This document shows, piece after piece, positions 12,909 to 21,200 of a DNA stretch of 64,000 bases. The notes beneath the pieces were generated by a model. It ran no database searches. It was given only the letters and a program-made list of their open reading frames with translations, and had not been told where the DNA came from. The stretch is from Osedax fenrisi (lineage: Eukaryota > Annelida > Polychaeta > Sabellida > Siboglinidae): contig OZ025245.1 of assembly GCA_964019155.1 (NCBI GenBank), positions 976,701 through 1,040,700 on the forward strand. Direction: 5' to 3'. The translations under genes and the position numbers were made by a program. Numbering within the stretch: the stretch's first letter is position 1; every line of letters starts with the position of its first letter.

Positions 12909-13239
12909 CTCTATTTTAATTGATTATAATCTTTAACCTTTAACTTCTTTAACTATAACTCATATGACATCATATTCTAGTATTACATCGTTACCAAGCC
13001 ACACTTACGATATAACACTCCTTCATTACGAGTAACACCCTACACATGACGTCACCCCATCCCCATTATTACGCAAGGGGTACTTCGCTCAACCCTACGG
13101 AGATCTCGCTGCAACCGTCGTACAATGTGTCGGTATGTTTACCCCGATTCCGCTTTACATCGCATTTCTATTGTTAAAGGCCTCCCGTACCTATAAACAA
13201 GGTAACAATAGCTATAAAGGTTACTATTACATCACGTGA
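219..13239 (+). CDS. SLC10-family sodium/bile-acid-type symporter, 3' eight exons (5' partial)
   Basis: Membrane carrier of the SLC10 (bile acid:sodium symporter) fold. Exons, joined by matching phases: 219-312, 2775-2943, 3953-4124, 5520-5642, 7499-7587, 8825-8928, 9423-9528, 13078-13239 (TGA 13237-13239), about 339 residues. The spliced protein gives LLVIISFGFGCQL (TM1-like), CQFCIMPA, the signature ACSPGGGASN, LSLTMTFIS, LGMMPLWLFI, YMFRVMR, LPWIGMLLG, VAIETGIQNMGIPIVMLQ and a last helix PIPLYIAFLLLKAS. Residues matching the sodium ligands known from bacterial ASBT structures look retained: Gln in CQF.IMP, Ser-Asn after PGG, Ser/Thr in LSLTMT, Glu and Gln of ETGIQN. The motifs suggest the SLC10A3/A5-like side of the family, but the subfamily and substrate are not settled. 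The N-terminus, with start codon and promoter, lies left of the window. Introns carry many transposon copies. The family is near certain; exact exon ends are inferred. Confidence 0.85.
815..985. repeat. Dispersed short repeat TTTAATTAGGTCATAA
   Basis: Several imperfect copies of a unit of about 16-20 bp (TTAATTAGGTCATAATTAC and variants AAGTAGGCCATAATTA, AATGAGGTAC) follow each other, with one inverted run (TATTTATGACCACATTAA) in the middle. It resembles a decayed minisatellite. Confidence 0.7.
1064..1154. repeat. 91-bp long hairpin
   Basis: Left arm CGTTCCTAACTCTATAATTC and onward is matched by its reverse complement ending TAGAGTTAGGAACG; the centre is TCTCTATAGATTT. The arms are about 38 bp with few mismatches. 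It is probably a small palindromic MITE. Confidence 0.8.
1189..1391. mobile_element. TIR family 1 MITE, short copy
   Basis: Starts GGGGAAAGTAACCGAATATG and ends with the inverted form TATTAGGTTACTTTCCC. The right half resembles the ends of the copies at 9637 and 10721 (TAAGACCATTTATTGTTAAAG near the end). About 203 bp, so an internal deletion derivative. The terminal GTAACC core is conserved. Confidence 0.85.
1621..1724. repeat. 8-bp minisatellite, AGTACCAC/T x13
   Basis: Thirteen 8-bp units read without gaps: AGTACCAC or AGTACCAT with a few variants (AATACCAT, ATTACCAC, ATAATCAT). About 20 bp downstream the inverted form appears (TGGTACTATGGTATACC), so the block can fold back. Confidence 0.9.
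2775..2943 (+). CDS. SLC10 gene: TM1-TM3 exon
   Basis: Acceptor GTCCACAG|A and donor GCT|GTTAGT. It encodes RKRLLDALFGYFLTFLLV, then IISFGFGCQLNIESVKDYCR, then PVAPLVAALCQFCIMPA. The end CQFCIMPA matches the family's conserved Q-F-x-I-M-P segment, which carries a sodium-site glutamine, and it joins in phase 0 to IGIGLTYAFSLSP of the next exon as expected for the helix. An ATG at 2755 lies in frame just upstream but is better explained as intron sequence. Confidence 0.8.
3009..3216. mobile_element. MITE with 46-bp terminal inverted repeats
   Basis: Left end AAAGGGGTTTCACACCAACT and right end AGTTGGTGAGAAACCCCTTT are inverted copies; the pairing extends through CGAACGCAATTATTAACTTTAATAA. The middle is (TA)n. 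No coding capacity. Superfamily not assigned; no clean target duplication was seen. It lies in the SLC10 intron before the PGG exon. Confidence 0.85.
3953..4124 (+). CDS. SLC10 gene: signature PGG exon
   Basis: Acceptor CCTTCAG|ATC and donor TTAG|GTTAAC (phase 1). It carries the strongest family signature in the window, VACSPGGGASNSWAFILGGD, followed by PDLSLTMTFISLCLAL. The Ser-Asn after the glycines and the Ser/Thr in LSLTMT correspond to sodium-coordinating positions in the bacterial homologue structures. Confidence 0.88.
4589..4829. mobile_element. hAT-type MITE with 8-bp target duplication
   Basis: Ends CATTGGTTCCCAAC and GTTGGAAACCACTG are inverted repeats of the CAGTGGTTCCCAACC kind found at hAT element ends. 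The element is flanked by identical 8-bp copies CAGTAAGC at 4581-4588 and 4830-4837, as hAT transposition predicts. Inside are several GGGTCATT motifs in an AT-rich body with no reading frame. Non-autonomous. Confidence 0.93.
5412..5560 (+). repeat. Tandem duplication of an SLC10 intron/exon boundary
   Basis: The block TTACCCTATAGGAATGATGC plus the following 30 bases occurs at about 5439-5484 and again at 5510-5555, 71 bp apart, and ACTACCCCTCTAAGT is seen at 5412 and 5474. The second copy is the real exon start; the first carries an intact-looking acceptor. Confidence 0.85.
5520..5642 (+). CDS. SLC10 gene: MPLWLF exon
   Basis: Acceptor CCCTATAG|G and strong donor G|GTAAGT. It encodes GMMPLWLFITTQYVVKLDQ, then QVKVPYMVISMNLALFVIPC, then FM. 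M-P-L-W-x-F after the PGG helix is typical of SLC10A3/A5-type proteins. A second copy of the acceptor and first about 40 exon bases lies 71 bp upstream (see findings). Confidence 0.85.
5694..6735 (-). pseudogene. 5'-truncated non-LTR retrotransposon ORF: RNase H domain and CCHC-like tail
   Basis: C-terminal part of a LINE polyprotein, inserted antisense in an SLC10 intron. The minus strand is open from about 6735 to the stop at 5694. It contains an RNase H fold: TDGFPESG (first Asp), FETEVAAL (Glu), VCSDSQSLMLAL (Asp) and QWVPGHCGLIGNEWADDAAN (His and last Asp), followed by a cysteine/histidine motif CPYCEEEFETLEHWLQECPA that usually ends ORF2 of I/LOA/R1-like elements. No endonuclease or reverse transcriptase part is present, so the copy is 5' truncated and cannot move on its own. 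GC content is clearly above its surroundings. Both sides carry (GTT)n/(CAA)n runs, the 3' tail being CAA-rich. There is no frameshift in about 347 codons, so the insertion is fairly young. Confidence 0.85.
6960..7213 (-). mobile_element. tRNA-derived SINE, copy 1 (head partly deleted)
   Basis: On the minus strand it starts at about 7213 with CTGTGTGGCTCAGCCACACA, runs through a body and ends in an A-rich tail (plus strand TTATTATTTTATTTTTATTT). Compared with copy 2 at 63.7-64.0 kb it has lost about 15-17 bases from the D-arm side of the tRNA-like head, and its B box region is altered (GGGGGTTTTATCC on the plus strand). A core of at least 64 bp (plus strand 7070-7133) is identical to the other copy. 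Confidence 0.85.
7293..7361. repeat. (TA)n microsatellite
   Basis: Uninterrupted TA dinucleotides over about 69 bp, just downstream of the SINE. Confidence 0.95.
7499..7587 (+). CDS. SLC10 gene: middle TM exon
   Basis: Acceptor ATTCTAG|TT, donor TTC|GTTAGA. It reads SKMAPDKAKTAAKWIIKP, then LSCLFILWLLF: a basic loop followed by a hydrophobic helix. Phase 1 in and phase 0 out fit both neighbours. Confidence 0.72.
8052..8178. repeat. 18-bp C-rich minisatellite
   Basis: About seven imperfect units of CACTACCCCTACCCCCGT. All guanine-rich sequence falls on the minus strand, giving runs of four to five G separated by short spacers. Lies in an SLC10 intron. Confidence 0.9.
8665..8820. repeat. (CA)n/(CT)n compound microsatellite
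   Basis: ACACAC, CTCTCTCT and TACACA runs up to the acceptor of the SLC10 exon at 8825, so this repeat may replace the usual polypyrimidine tract of that intron. Confidence 0.9.
8825..8928 (+). CDS. SLC10 gene: TM6/TM7-type exon
   Basis: Acceptor CACACATAG|GTG, donor TAGG|GTTTCA (phase 2). It encodes VGTYANWYMFRVMRTYATSV then LPVSMLLPWIGMLLG. Y-M-F-R and L-P-x-x-G-x-L-L-G agree with the family. The exon sits directly after a (CA)n/(CT)n microsatellite that forms the end of the intron. Confidence 0.8.
9423..9528 (+). CDS. SLC10 gene: ETGIQN exon
   Basis: Acceptor CCAAACAG|A, donor CTACAG|GTTAGC. It reads YVISRYPANLSNKVSVTVAI, then ETGIQNMGIPIVMLQ. E-T-G-x-Q-N is a hallmark of SLC10 and holds two residues shared by both sodium sites. 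Confidence 0.88.
9637..10388. mobile_element. TIR family 1 element, long copy A
   Basis: Begins GGGGAAAGTAACCGAATACG and ends TATTAGGTTACTTTTCCC. Subterminal GTCCGTATT/AATACGGAC motifs recur inside. No protein-coding frame. Homologous in inverted orientation to the copy at 10721-11653. Confidence 0.88.
10721..11653. mobile_element. TIR family 1 element, long copy B (inverted relative to A)
   Basis: Begins GGGGAAAGTAACCTAATACG, ends CGGTTACTTTCCCC, and is flanked by TA on both sides (10719-10720 and 11654-11655), consistent with a Tc1/mariner-type TA target duplication. About 933 bp. No coding frame, so non-autonomous. Repeated AATACGGACAC motifs occur subterminally and internally. Confidence 0.88.
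11983..12203. mobile_element. Hairpin MITE, TIR AGGGGATATCCCACTA-type
   Basis: The left arm, including CTTGCCGGAAATATT and AACTTTAAAAC, pairs with the right arm (GTTTTAAAGTTGAAATATTT, GGCCGGAAATACTTGTAGTG, end GGTTACCCT). The middle holds a further internal GGGGTATACC/GGGGTATCCC pair. About 220 bp, in the last SLC10 intron. Confidence 0.82.
12835..12903. repeat. (TA)n microsatellite
   Basis: About 69 bp of uninterrupted TA in the last SLC10 intron. Confidence 0.95.
13078..13239 (+). CDS. SLC10 gene: last coding exon with stop
   Basis: Acceptor TTACGCAAG|GGG. It encodes GYFAQPYGDLAATVVQCVGM, then FTPIPLYIAFLLLKASRTYK and a tail QGNNSYKGYYYIT ending at TGA 13237-13239. It joins the ETGIQN exon in phase 0, so the spacing from ETGIQN to the last helix matches known family members. 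A donor-like AAG|GTAACA at 13201 leaves a small chance of another downstream exon. The coding end is duplicated just downstream. Confidence 0.78.
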   Translation, partial: GYFAQPYGDLAATVVQCVGMFTPIPLYIAFLLLKASRTYKQGNNSYKGYYYIT

Positions 13240-13444
13240 CATCAGAGAGCGTCGTGCTATACGCGCACCAGTGTCTTTTTAAGGGTTTTTTGTGGGCAAC
13301 TTTACATCGCATTTCTATTGTTAAAGGCCTCCCGTACCTATAAACAAGGTAACAATAGCTATAAAGGTTACTATTACATCACGTGACATCAGAGAGCGTC
13401 GTGCTATACGCGCACCAGTGTCTTTTTAAGGGTTTTTTGTGGGC
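13153..13444 (+). repeat. 147-bp direct tandem duplication of the SLC10 stop-codon region
   Basis: 13153-13297 and 13300-13444 are identical as far as I can read. The unit holds the last 84 coding bases, the TGA stop and about 58 bases of 3' UTR, ending in TTTTTTGTGGGC. The second copy lies in the presumed 3' UTR. Confidence 0.93.
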
Positions 13445-13592
13445 TACCCACCGATTTTGAATTTTATTTGAATATTTTCATATATATTTGTTTACATACA
13501 TACCTAATTTTGGAATTTTCAACTCACTTTGAAATCCTTAAAAAAGACACTGACATATATTCGTTATACTTCATATTACTACTGCTCATCTG

Positions 13593-13627
<35 letters not shown>

Positions 13628-15892
13628 ATGTATATTTGTTCAAGATTTAAATATATTAATATTAGTAATAGTTTCATAATAGAATTAAGGTAACGTTTTG
13701 TATAGCATACATTATACATTTCAGTATTTAAATTATTATCATTACCAGATATTATGTTATTTGTAAAGTACAAATTTATTCATTTTTATAATTTACAATT
13801 ATTTATTTATTTTATTTTTTTAAATATGTTATTAAAAGTATAAATTTAGATGTATTCTATTTTATGTGTATCAGCATTCTAAATAATGTTTATTACATTA
13901 TATAATAGTTTAGATATATTTCAATATAGGTATATCATGATATCCAAATAATTAATTTAACACTAATTTGTACATTAGTATATTTAGATTAAAATAAAAT
14001 AGTCATGAACAATAATGCATTATAATTTTAAAATAAAAGAGAAAATCTTCTCCAAAAGAATTTAATATCTCGAATATAAAAAAATAAACTTTTGCCAATA
14101 GTTATACCATTACAAAAATATTCATTAATTAAATATATTTATTAATAATACAACATATTTTAAATTATATAACCAAATAAAGAATATTTGTATGGTTAAA
14201 TATGTTAAAAAACATTCTCAATATTCCTTATATGTATTAAAATATATATTTATATAAATAAAATATACAATAATATAATACTTGATAAAAAAAAAATTTT
14301 ACAATATTTTTTAATTAATATAGATAATATATAATAATAAATATAAATGTATATTAATATGCCCAATGATAATAGAATATGATGTTATAGCTACAAAGAC
14401 AGAAGAAGAACAAGAAGAAGATATTATGCATGATCACCGGAATGACACTATTTATAATACAGGAATGTAATATTAAATATAGAATACATATTTCATTTAT
14501 TATTTATAAAATGCATAAGAATTAATTATACATATTTAATATTATAATTGTTTAAACTAAATAATGTTTATTTTTATAATATACTGTTAATAGCATTATC
14601 ATTATTAATAAAGGGAATATTTATATTACATATGTATTAGTATTGTAAATAGTATCGGGTAGTTTGGGATAATTACCCGAATGATTCGGGCATTAATAAA
14701 TGACTGAGTATTATTTCTAAAATATAGGGTCATACGTATCATTCTGGTTTAATTATCAACATTTAATTTGTATCGAACATGCTAAACTTTTATAATTTAA
14801 TAAATAACATCCTTTTTTACAATTTTTGATTAATTCTAAGTCACCTTATTAAAATAATTTGTTATAATAAAACTAGACATAAAATAATAATTAAAATATT
14901 AATATAATACATACTCAATATTATTAAATATTATTAACATTATATTGCGATTCGTTTATATTTATTATTCGAATCATAGATTACTTAAATACGTATATAG
15001 ATATACTATCATATTGGAAGGTATTACATTTCAAATAATTGAAGGATGAAGTGCAGGTTATTTACTTACTGTTTCAGTTACGTCAGCTCTATCAGAAAGA
15101 ATATTTTTTCTTCAGGAATTACAGAAATATAAAATAAATATTATTTTTGTTATCGAATATATAATTTGTTAATTTTATTTATTTACTAATTTTATATTAT
15201 TTGTTATTATAAATAAAATGAATTCATTGTAAATTATAGATATTAATATCATATTAAACTTCAGTAAATATATGTATAGACAAATTTAATTAGTCAATAT
15301 ATAAATTATTTAAAGTAATGAAATAAATTTAAATATATATATTTTATATTTTTTTAAATATATAAAAGATTATATATTAGATATAGGTTCCTATTTGATT
15401 TTATGCATTAAAAAGGGATTACATATTATTAGAATAATATGATTCTGTATACTAATGTATATTCATTTAATTCCTAAGAGAGAAGTTATATATGCTGCTT
15501 CCATTATTATTTATATTGAAATATGATTAGTAATCTATTTTGCTTGAAACCGTTTCAAAGTATTTCCTCTGAATTATTAGTGTTTCGAAACATTATTTAA
15601 GTTAGTTACAGAAACTTCAAAACTTTGACCCAATTACAAGACTAATATATATAGATTACATAATAATTATGTAGTTATATTTATAGAAATAATGAGTTTA
15701 TTATTTGTTTATATATAAAAAATAAAAAAATAATAATTAATACACAATATATAATAATATGGTACATAAAAGAACTGTTTCTTCTTAATTAAAATTCAAT
15801 AAAATATTAAATTAAAACAATATTGTACAATTATGAATGCAATACAATGTTCTACTTTTATACAGTGAAATATACAATGTAATATTGTGAAT
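13445..15892. other. AT-rich spacer between convergent genes
   Basis: Lies between the SLC10 stop (+) and the ANKRD6 stop (-), so it must hold both 3' UTR ends. AATAAA-type signals are too common in this composition to choose one. No coding frame, structural RNA or recognisable element was seen apart from (TA)n at 13597-13624. Confidence 0.6.
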
Positions 15893-18213
15893 TCAGACTT
15901 GTGTTGCTTTCCCGACATCTATACCCAATGCACAGTTTGAGATTGGTAATAATTCTTTAGATATTTCGTTGTTAACTGCTCTCTGATGAAGGGTAAGTTA
16001 TGATTTAGAGTTTATACTATTTTATTATAAATTAGCTCATATATAATACAATTATATTATTGAAATAGTTATTAAACATTTGATAATTACATAATAGGCA
16101 CTAACGATATTATGTGTTCCGGTAAGGGCTGAAGAACTAAGTCCGTAACCACTGTCAGGATTGGAACCAGACTCATTATGTAGTACCTACAGATGTATTG
16201 ACTATTAGCATCTATCTAGTCTTAGTTTAATCAGATGTATAACAATTTCATGTTAATATTATCATGTTGGATGTTTTTATTTATCCAATAACTAATAAAA
16301 TTCACTGTATTCGGAAACCTTATTCGGTAATTCAGGGAGAGCTCTATCTAACATGATCTCATCACGGCGCCTTCTTTCCTATAACGTTATTCATCAGTTA
16401 TAGTAATTATAATAATTATTACATAATAATTATATTGTTAATGATTTAAATATCAATAATTAAATACATATATTTGATAAATTAACATAAAATAATAATA
16501 TATTACTATGATTAAAATAAATATATCACTATTTAAATAAAGATAACAAAATAATGAATCCATTTTAATTTAACTGAATCAATGCATCCCATATAATTTA
16601 ATCCATATAATTTCCATTTTACATGTGGAATATGAAATAAATATATCTATTTAATAATCTTGTATATAATGTTCATATATATATATATAGATATAATTAA
16701 ATATATTGAAATCTAATTTAATATATCTATAAATTAATATAATCCTATAAATATGCACATTATAAGTTACTACAACATGATGATAAATTATTAATTATTT
16801 ATAATCATTTATTTATGATAATTGTATATTCAACAAATAATTGTACTTAATAATTATCTTCTTATTGCTAAAAGGATAATTTTTTTTAAAACATGTATCT
16901 GATATATTTTGCATATAATAACTACTAATGTTTTATATATTATGAAATTTCATTTGTTGTAAAAAATAAATTACAAATAATTGTGTATATATGGATTAAT
17001 ATATTATTTGTTTTTATTTTGATATTTATCATAAATATAAAGATTTATTAAATGAGGAAATTCAGAACTCGTGATTTGTAAAGAAGTACTTTTAGCTATA
17101 ATTATTTGTAAAGATGAGTGTTCTTCAAAAGCCTTACATTTTTTGATGAACATTTTTTCAAATAAGTCATAGATATATTTATATTAAAAATTACTTAATA
17201 TGAACAATTTTATCAAATAAGTTATATATATTTATATTAAAAATTATTAATATGAAGAGTATAAATATAGTATTTAAAATTAATTAAATATAATTATCTA
17301 TAATAATTTACATATTGAAATAATATTTAGTATTCCATCTAACATTTGAAATTATCGGTGATTATTTTTTCTAAATATTTGTTTTATATTAATATTAATA
17401 TTACATATTATTTATTTATTTTTATAATTATTTCCAAAATACAAAATGTATACCTTTAACTTCCCATTTTGTTACTAGTTTTATTATAATTTAATGTATT
17501 CAATCTTCTTATGGTAAAATATTTTGTTATAAAGATACGATTTACAAATTATATATATCAAATATAATTATAAAATTCTCACACATATATATTATAAATA
17601 ATATCATGACATCAAGACAATATCATAAATAACATTTAAATATTAAATAAACATATCTATTACACATGATTGCTACATGAGTGAAACCTTGAACCATTGC
17701 TGATCCTGATCCACACATATTTCACTTTCATCCTCACTGAAATCACTGAGAACTTGATCAGGTTGCGGACGATTAAGGGGCAACGATTGAAGGGGCAATG
17801 TTTGTGCATTATGACTGCGATGCTGCTTTGTTATTGTAGGCCTAGACATCTAGGAGCAGTGTAGTCAGTTAGTAATCAATAGGTAATAGAAGAATAGATA
17901 ATAGGAGTTAGATAATAAAACTTTAAATAAATATAAATATTTTATCTGAAATACAAATTTTGAGAGTAAAAAGCATTAGATTAACGAGTCTGCATTATTA
18001 GTAAAGAAAAGAGCAATACAGAAAGAGGATAGACACAAGAGAAGTTACATCGTTCACCTGGGTGGCTAAGGGTTCATCTACAAATGTACTTCTGGGTCTG
18101 ATCCTGACTCTGAAGGAAGCTTGTTGCACTGGGTCCACAGGTCTTGATATGTGACGCTGGGAGCCAAACCTACGAGCTTCAGGGAACTGTGCTGAAGAAG
18201 AAGCAGCAGCTAC
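15893..18213 (-). CDS. ANKRD6: ANKRD6 exons 21-25: C-terminal region and stop
   Basis: Exon 21 (18213-18058) reads RHISRPVDPVQQASFRVRIR and onward; exon 22 (17849-17688) ends VDQDQQWFK at a phase-0 donor AAG|GTTTCA; exon 23 (16378-16319) continues ERRRRDEIMLDRALPELPNK. The joined QWFKERRRRDE is the conserved C-terminal motif. Exon 24 (16186-16106) and exon 25 (15982-15893) are small and end at TGA 15895-15893. If the exon 22 donor is skipped, the frame reads only five more codons to TAG, giving a shorter isoform. Confidence 0.8.
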
Positions 18214-21200
18214 CTATGTGCGTGTAGCATTGAACAACCATTGTTAGGTAGGCAATCAAAGCTGTTGTTCGTGTTAGTATATCATTGGTTAGTAATGTAG
18301 TGTTTGTAAGAGTGTTTTTAGAGTAATTTCATATTATGAATAGAGTTTCAAAGATAATAGGCTTATTAATCTGATCATTGAATGTTGAAGCAAGATAGAA
18401 ATAGATGATAATACAATTTCTTTCATAACAAATATTGAATATTAATTATAAAAATTATAATAATGTAGATATTAAAAATGTATTCAAAAACACAATTATA
18501 TTCTTGGAATAAAAGATAATGTAAAATTTAACTTAATATTTATTCATATGTTGTTTAACTTTACATTATAATCACTTTAAGGGGATACGGTTGACATGAG
18601 AATTCAATGTAAAAAGATAGGGTTTTTATATTTTAAAAAATCTATTAGTCTAAAAATAATTAAGTTATTTTAATTCTGTAAACGGTATATTGTAGTGTGG
18701 AATGATATTTATTAGAAATTGTATGGATGATAAGATAATATTTTTTTTTTCGGAAATACAAGACATCTAGTAATAGTAAACAAATTATTTTTATTTTAAA
18801 CTATTTTTATATATGATATAATGAAAATAATTGAATAAGCCATACAAATTTATAATATAGACATATAAAGTGATATATACTGAACATTTCATAAAATTTA
18901 TAAGTATTATTTTTTAGAGTAATAGAATTTTTAAGATTTAAAATTATTCTGAGATAATCAGGTTTGAAAAAATGACATCTAAAATATTTTTATACAAAAA
19001 AGGTGATGTTTAAATGTAAAAATTTGATTTTTATGCTTTGTTGTTCGTTTTATGATATAATATTTGGATAAATATATAATTTATTACATTTATCAACACA
19101 CATTTTTTATTTTTTTATTTTAACTGATTTAAACTGATTTTAACTGATTTTGTTCAGGTCAAGCATAGGTTAGGGTATACAATCGTAAAAGAGTTGGGGA
19201 TTTGATTTTCTACTAAATAGTCTACAATTTTTGAGATTATCCAAAGATAAGATATATATCTATACGGTTAGATACTTTATAGTATTGTATAATAAGTAAT
19301 ATATAATGATAAGTATATGTATTGTTTTAGAAAATTATTTTATGTGATTAATATTATATCTATAAATAATATTTATATTATAAAAATACTTATTTATAAA
19401 TGTTATATAGACAGAAAATTTTATAGATTTTCGTCAAATAGGCAAATAGTTTATGTTATAAAAGTTAAAATATAAATACATGTACAAATAAAATGTTGAT
19501 ACATAAGATAAAGAATTAAAGATTTATCTAGAGATCTAAAGATTTATATTTTGTGTATAATAATATGTGATTTATGATACTTATTTCAGTAACTTATAAT
19601 TAATTTTATATAACATTTTATATATCATTTTAAAAAGTTAATGAATTATATTTTAATAAAAAAACATTTTTCGTTAACAAATAATTTCAAAGGTAATACT
19701 TATACATGCCCTTAAGGCACGGCATTATGATCGTTTTAATTTATTATCAAAGAAATTATTTAATTAAAATATGCATATAATATATTTAGCTTTAAATTAG
19801 TGTATAATAAAATGGCATTAAAAAATAATTATAAATGCCAAGATCTTTAAAACATTAGAAGCCTATAATGAAGCTCAATACTTTTTGTATTGTTATTCTC
19901 TACCTAAAACCCAATTGATTTGTTTCCTGTGATGAAACGTTATACAATTTTCAGAGTATATAGCTAATACAAGGTTAGGCTATTAGCTAATGTAATACAA
20001 TTGTAGACTGTATAGGTAAATTTATGTTTCAAAAAGGCTACAAAATATATGTTTTTTCAGTAAAAATTTACCTGATCTACTTTTTATTATCTTTTACATT
20101 ATACAACAATCTTGATATGAATGTTAAATACCTAATAAAAAAATATATTTACTCAATCTCAAAGTTATAGGTATTCTAGTAGACATTTTAATTCCCTATC
20201 TTTTACATAAATTCGCCATGCCGTAATGCTGCACTTTAATAAATGAACAAAAAATCATCATCTAATTTAAAGAAAATAGTTATATAAGAGTGCTTTGAAT
20301 CTAAACATCAATATCGGTAATGAAAGATTTTCATGGTTAAAATATAATGCATTTCAAGTGTTTCATGCATGATATAAAAAAAGCGATGATGTAATGATGA
20401 TGATGTAACAATGCATGGATTACATCATACTACTGACCTGTTGAGCCGCACTAAAGGCAGCTGAGGTAGTTGTTCTCTGTCCAGATGCCATTGTGTCTCT
20501 TCTTCTGAGGAAATGTCTTCGTTCCGGTAATTGTTCCAGTTGATCTCTCTGTAATGATGCAATGTTACATACTATCTATTATTCATATAGATGTCAGATG
20601 TCAGATGTCTTGTAGAACACAAACTTATTAATGATGTATATATGTAGAAATAATAATAACTAGAATAATGAATACAACTAATTGTGTATATACTACTATA
20701 ACTATATACAGGGAGTATACAATGTAAATAATCATTGGGTTTTAATCTCTTAGGTAAACATTCTTAAATAAATGAACATGTGAACATTGGCCTACATATT
20801 ATGCATACAAATATTTGCACATGGTTTATTAAAGAAACAAACTTTTCCTGTAGCTAAAGATCTGATGTGTTGGTCTGCTAGCTCTTCATTACATCTCTGA
20901 TGCAACCTTCTCGATAGTCTGTTTCCTATTGCAAACATTACAGTGGTTATCATTAAGTAACATTCGTATAGTCTACTATGATGAAGTATTACTTATTAGT
21001 TTAGTATTAATGAATTAAATTGTAGAGAAATTGTGTAATTAAACTTTCACACTTAATGAATGCAGTGATAATGACAATGTTGTTGTTGTTGTTACCTGCT
21101 CCAACACTCGACATCGATAATGTATCATCGGACTTAGATCTGTATATGCGACCTTGACCCTTTATTCCATAAACTCCACCGCTAGCAAAACTAGGTCGTA

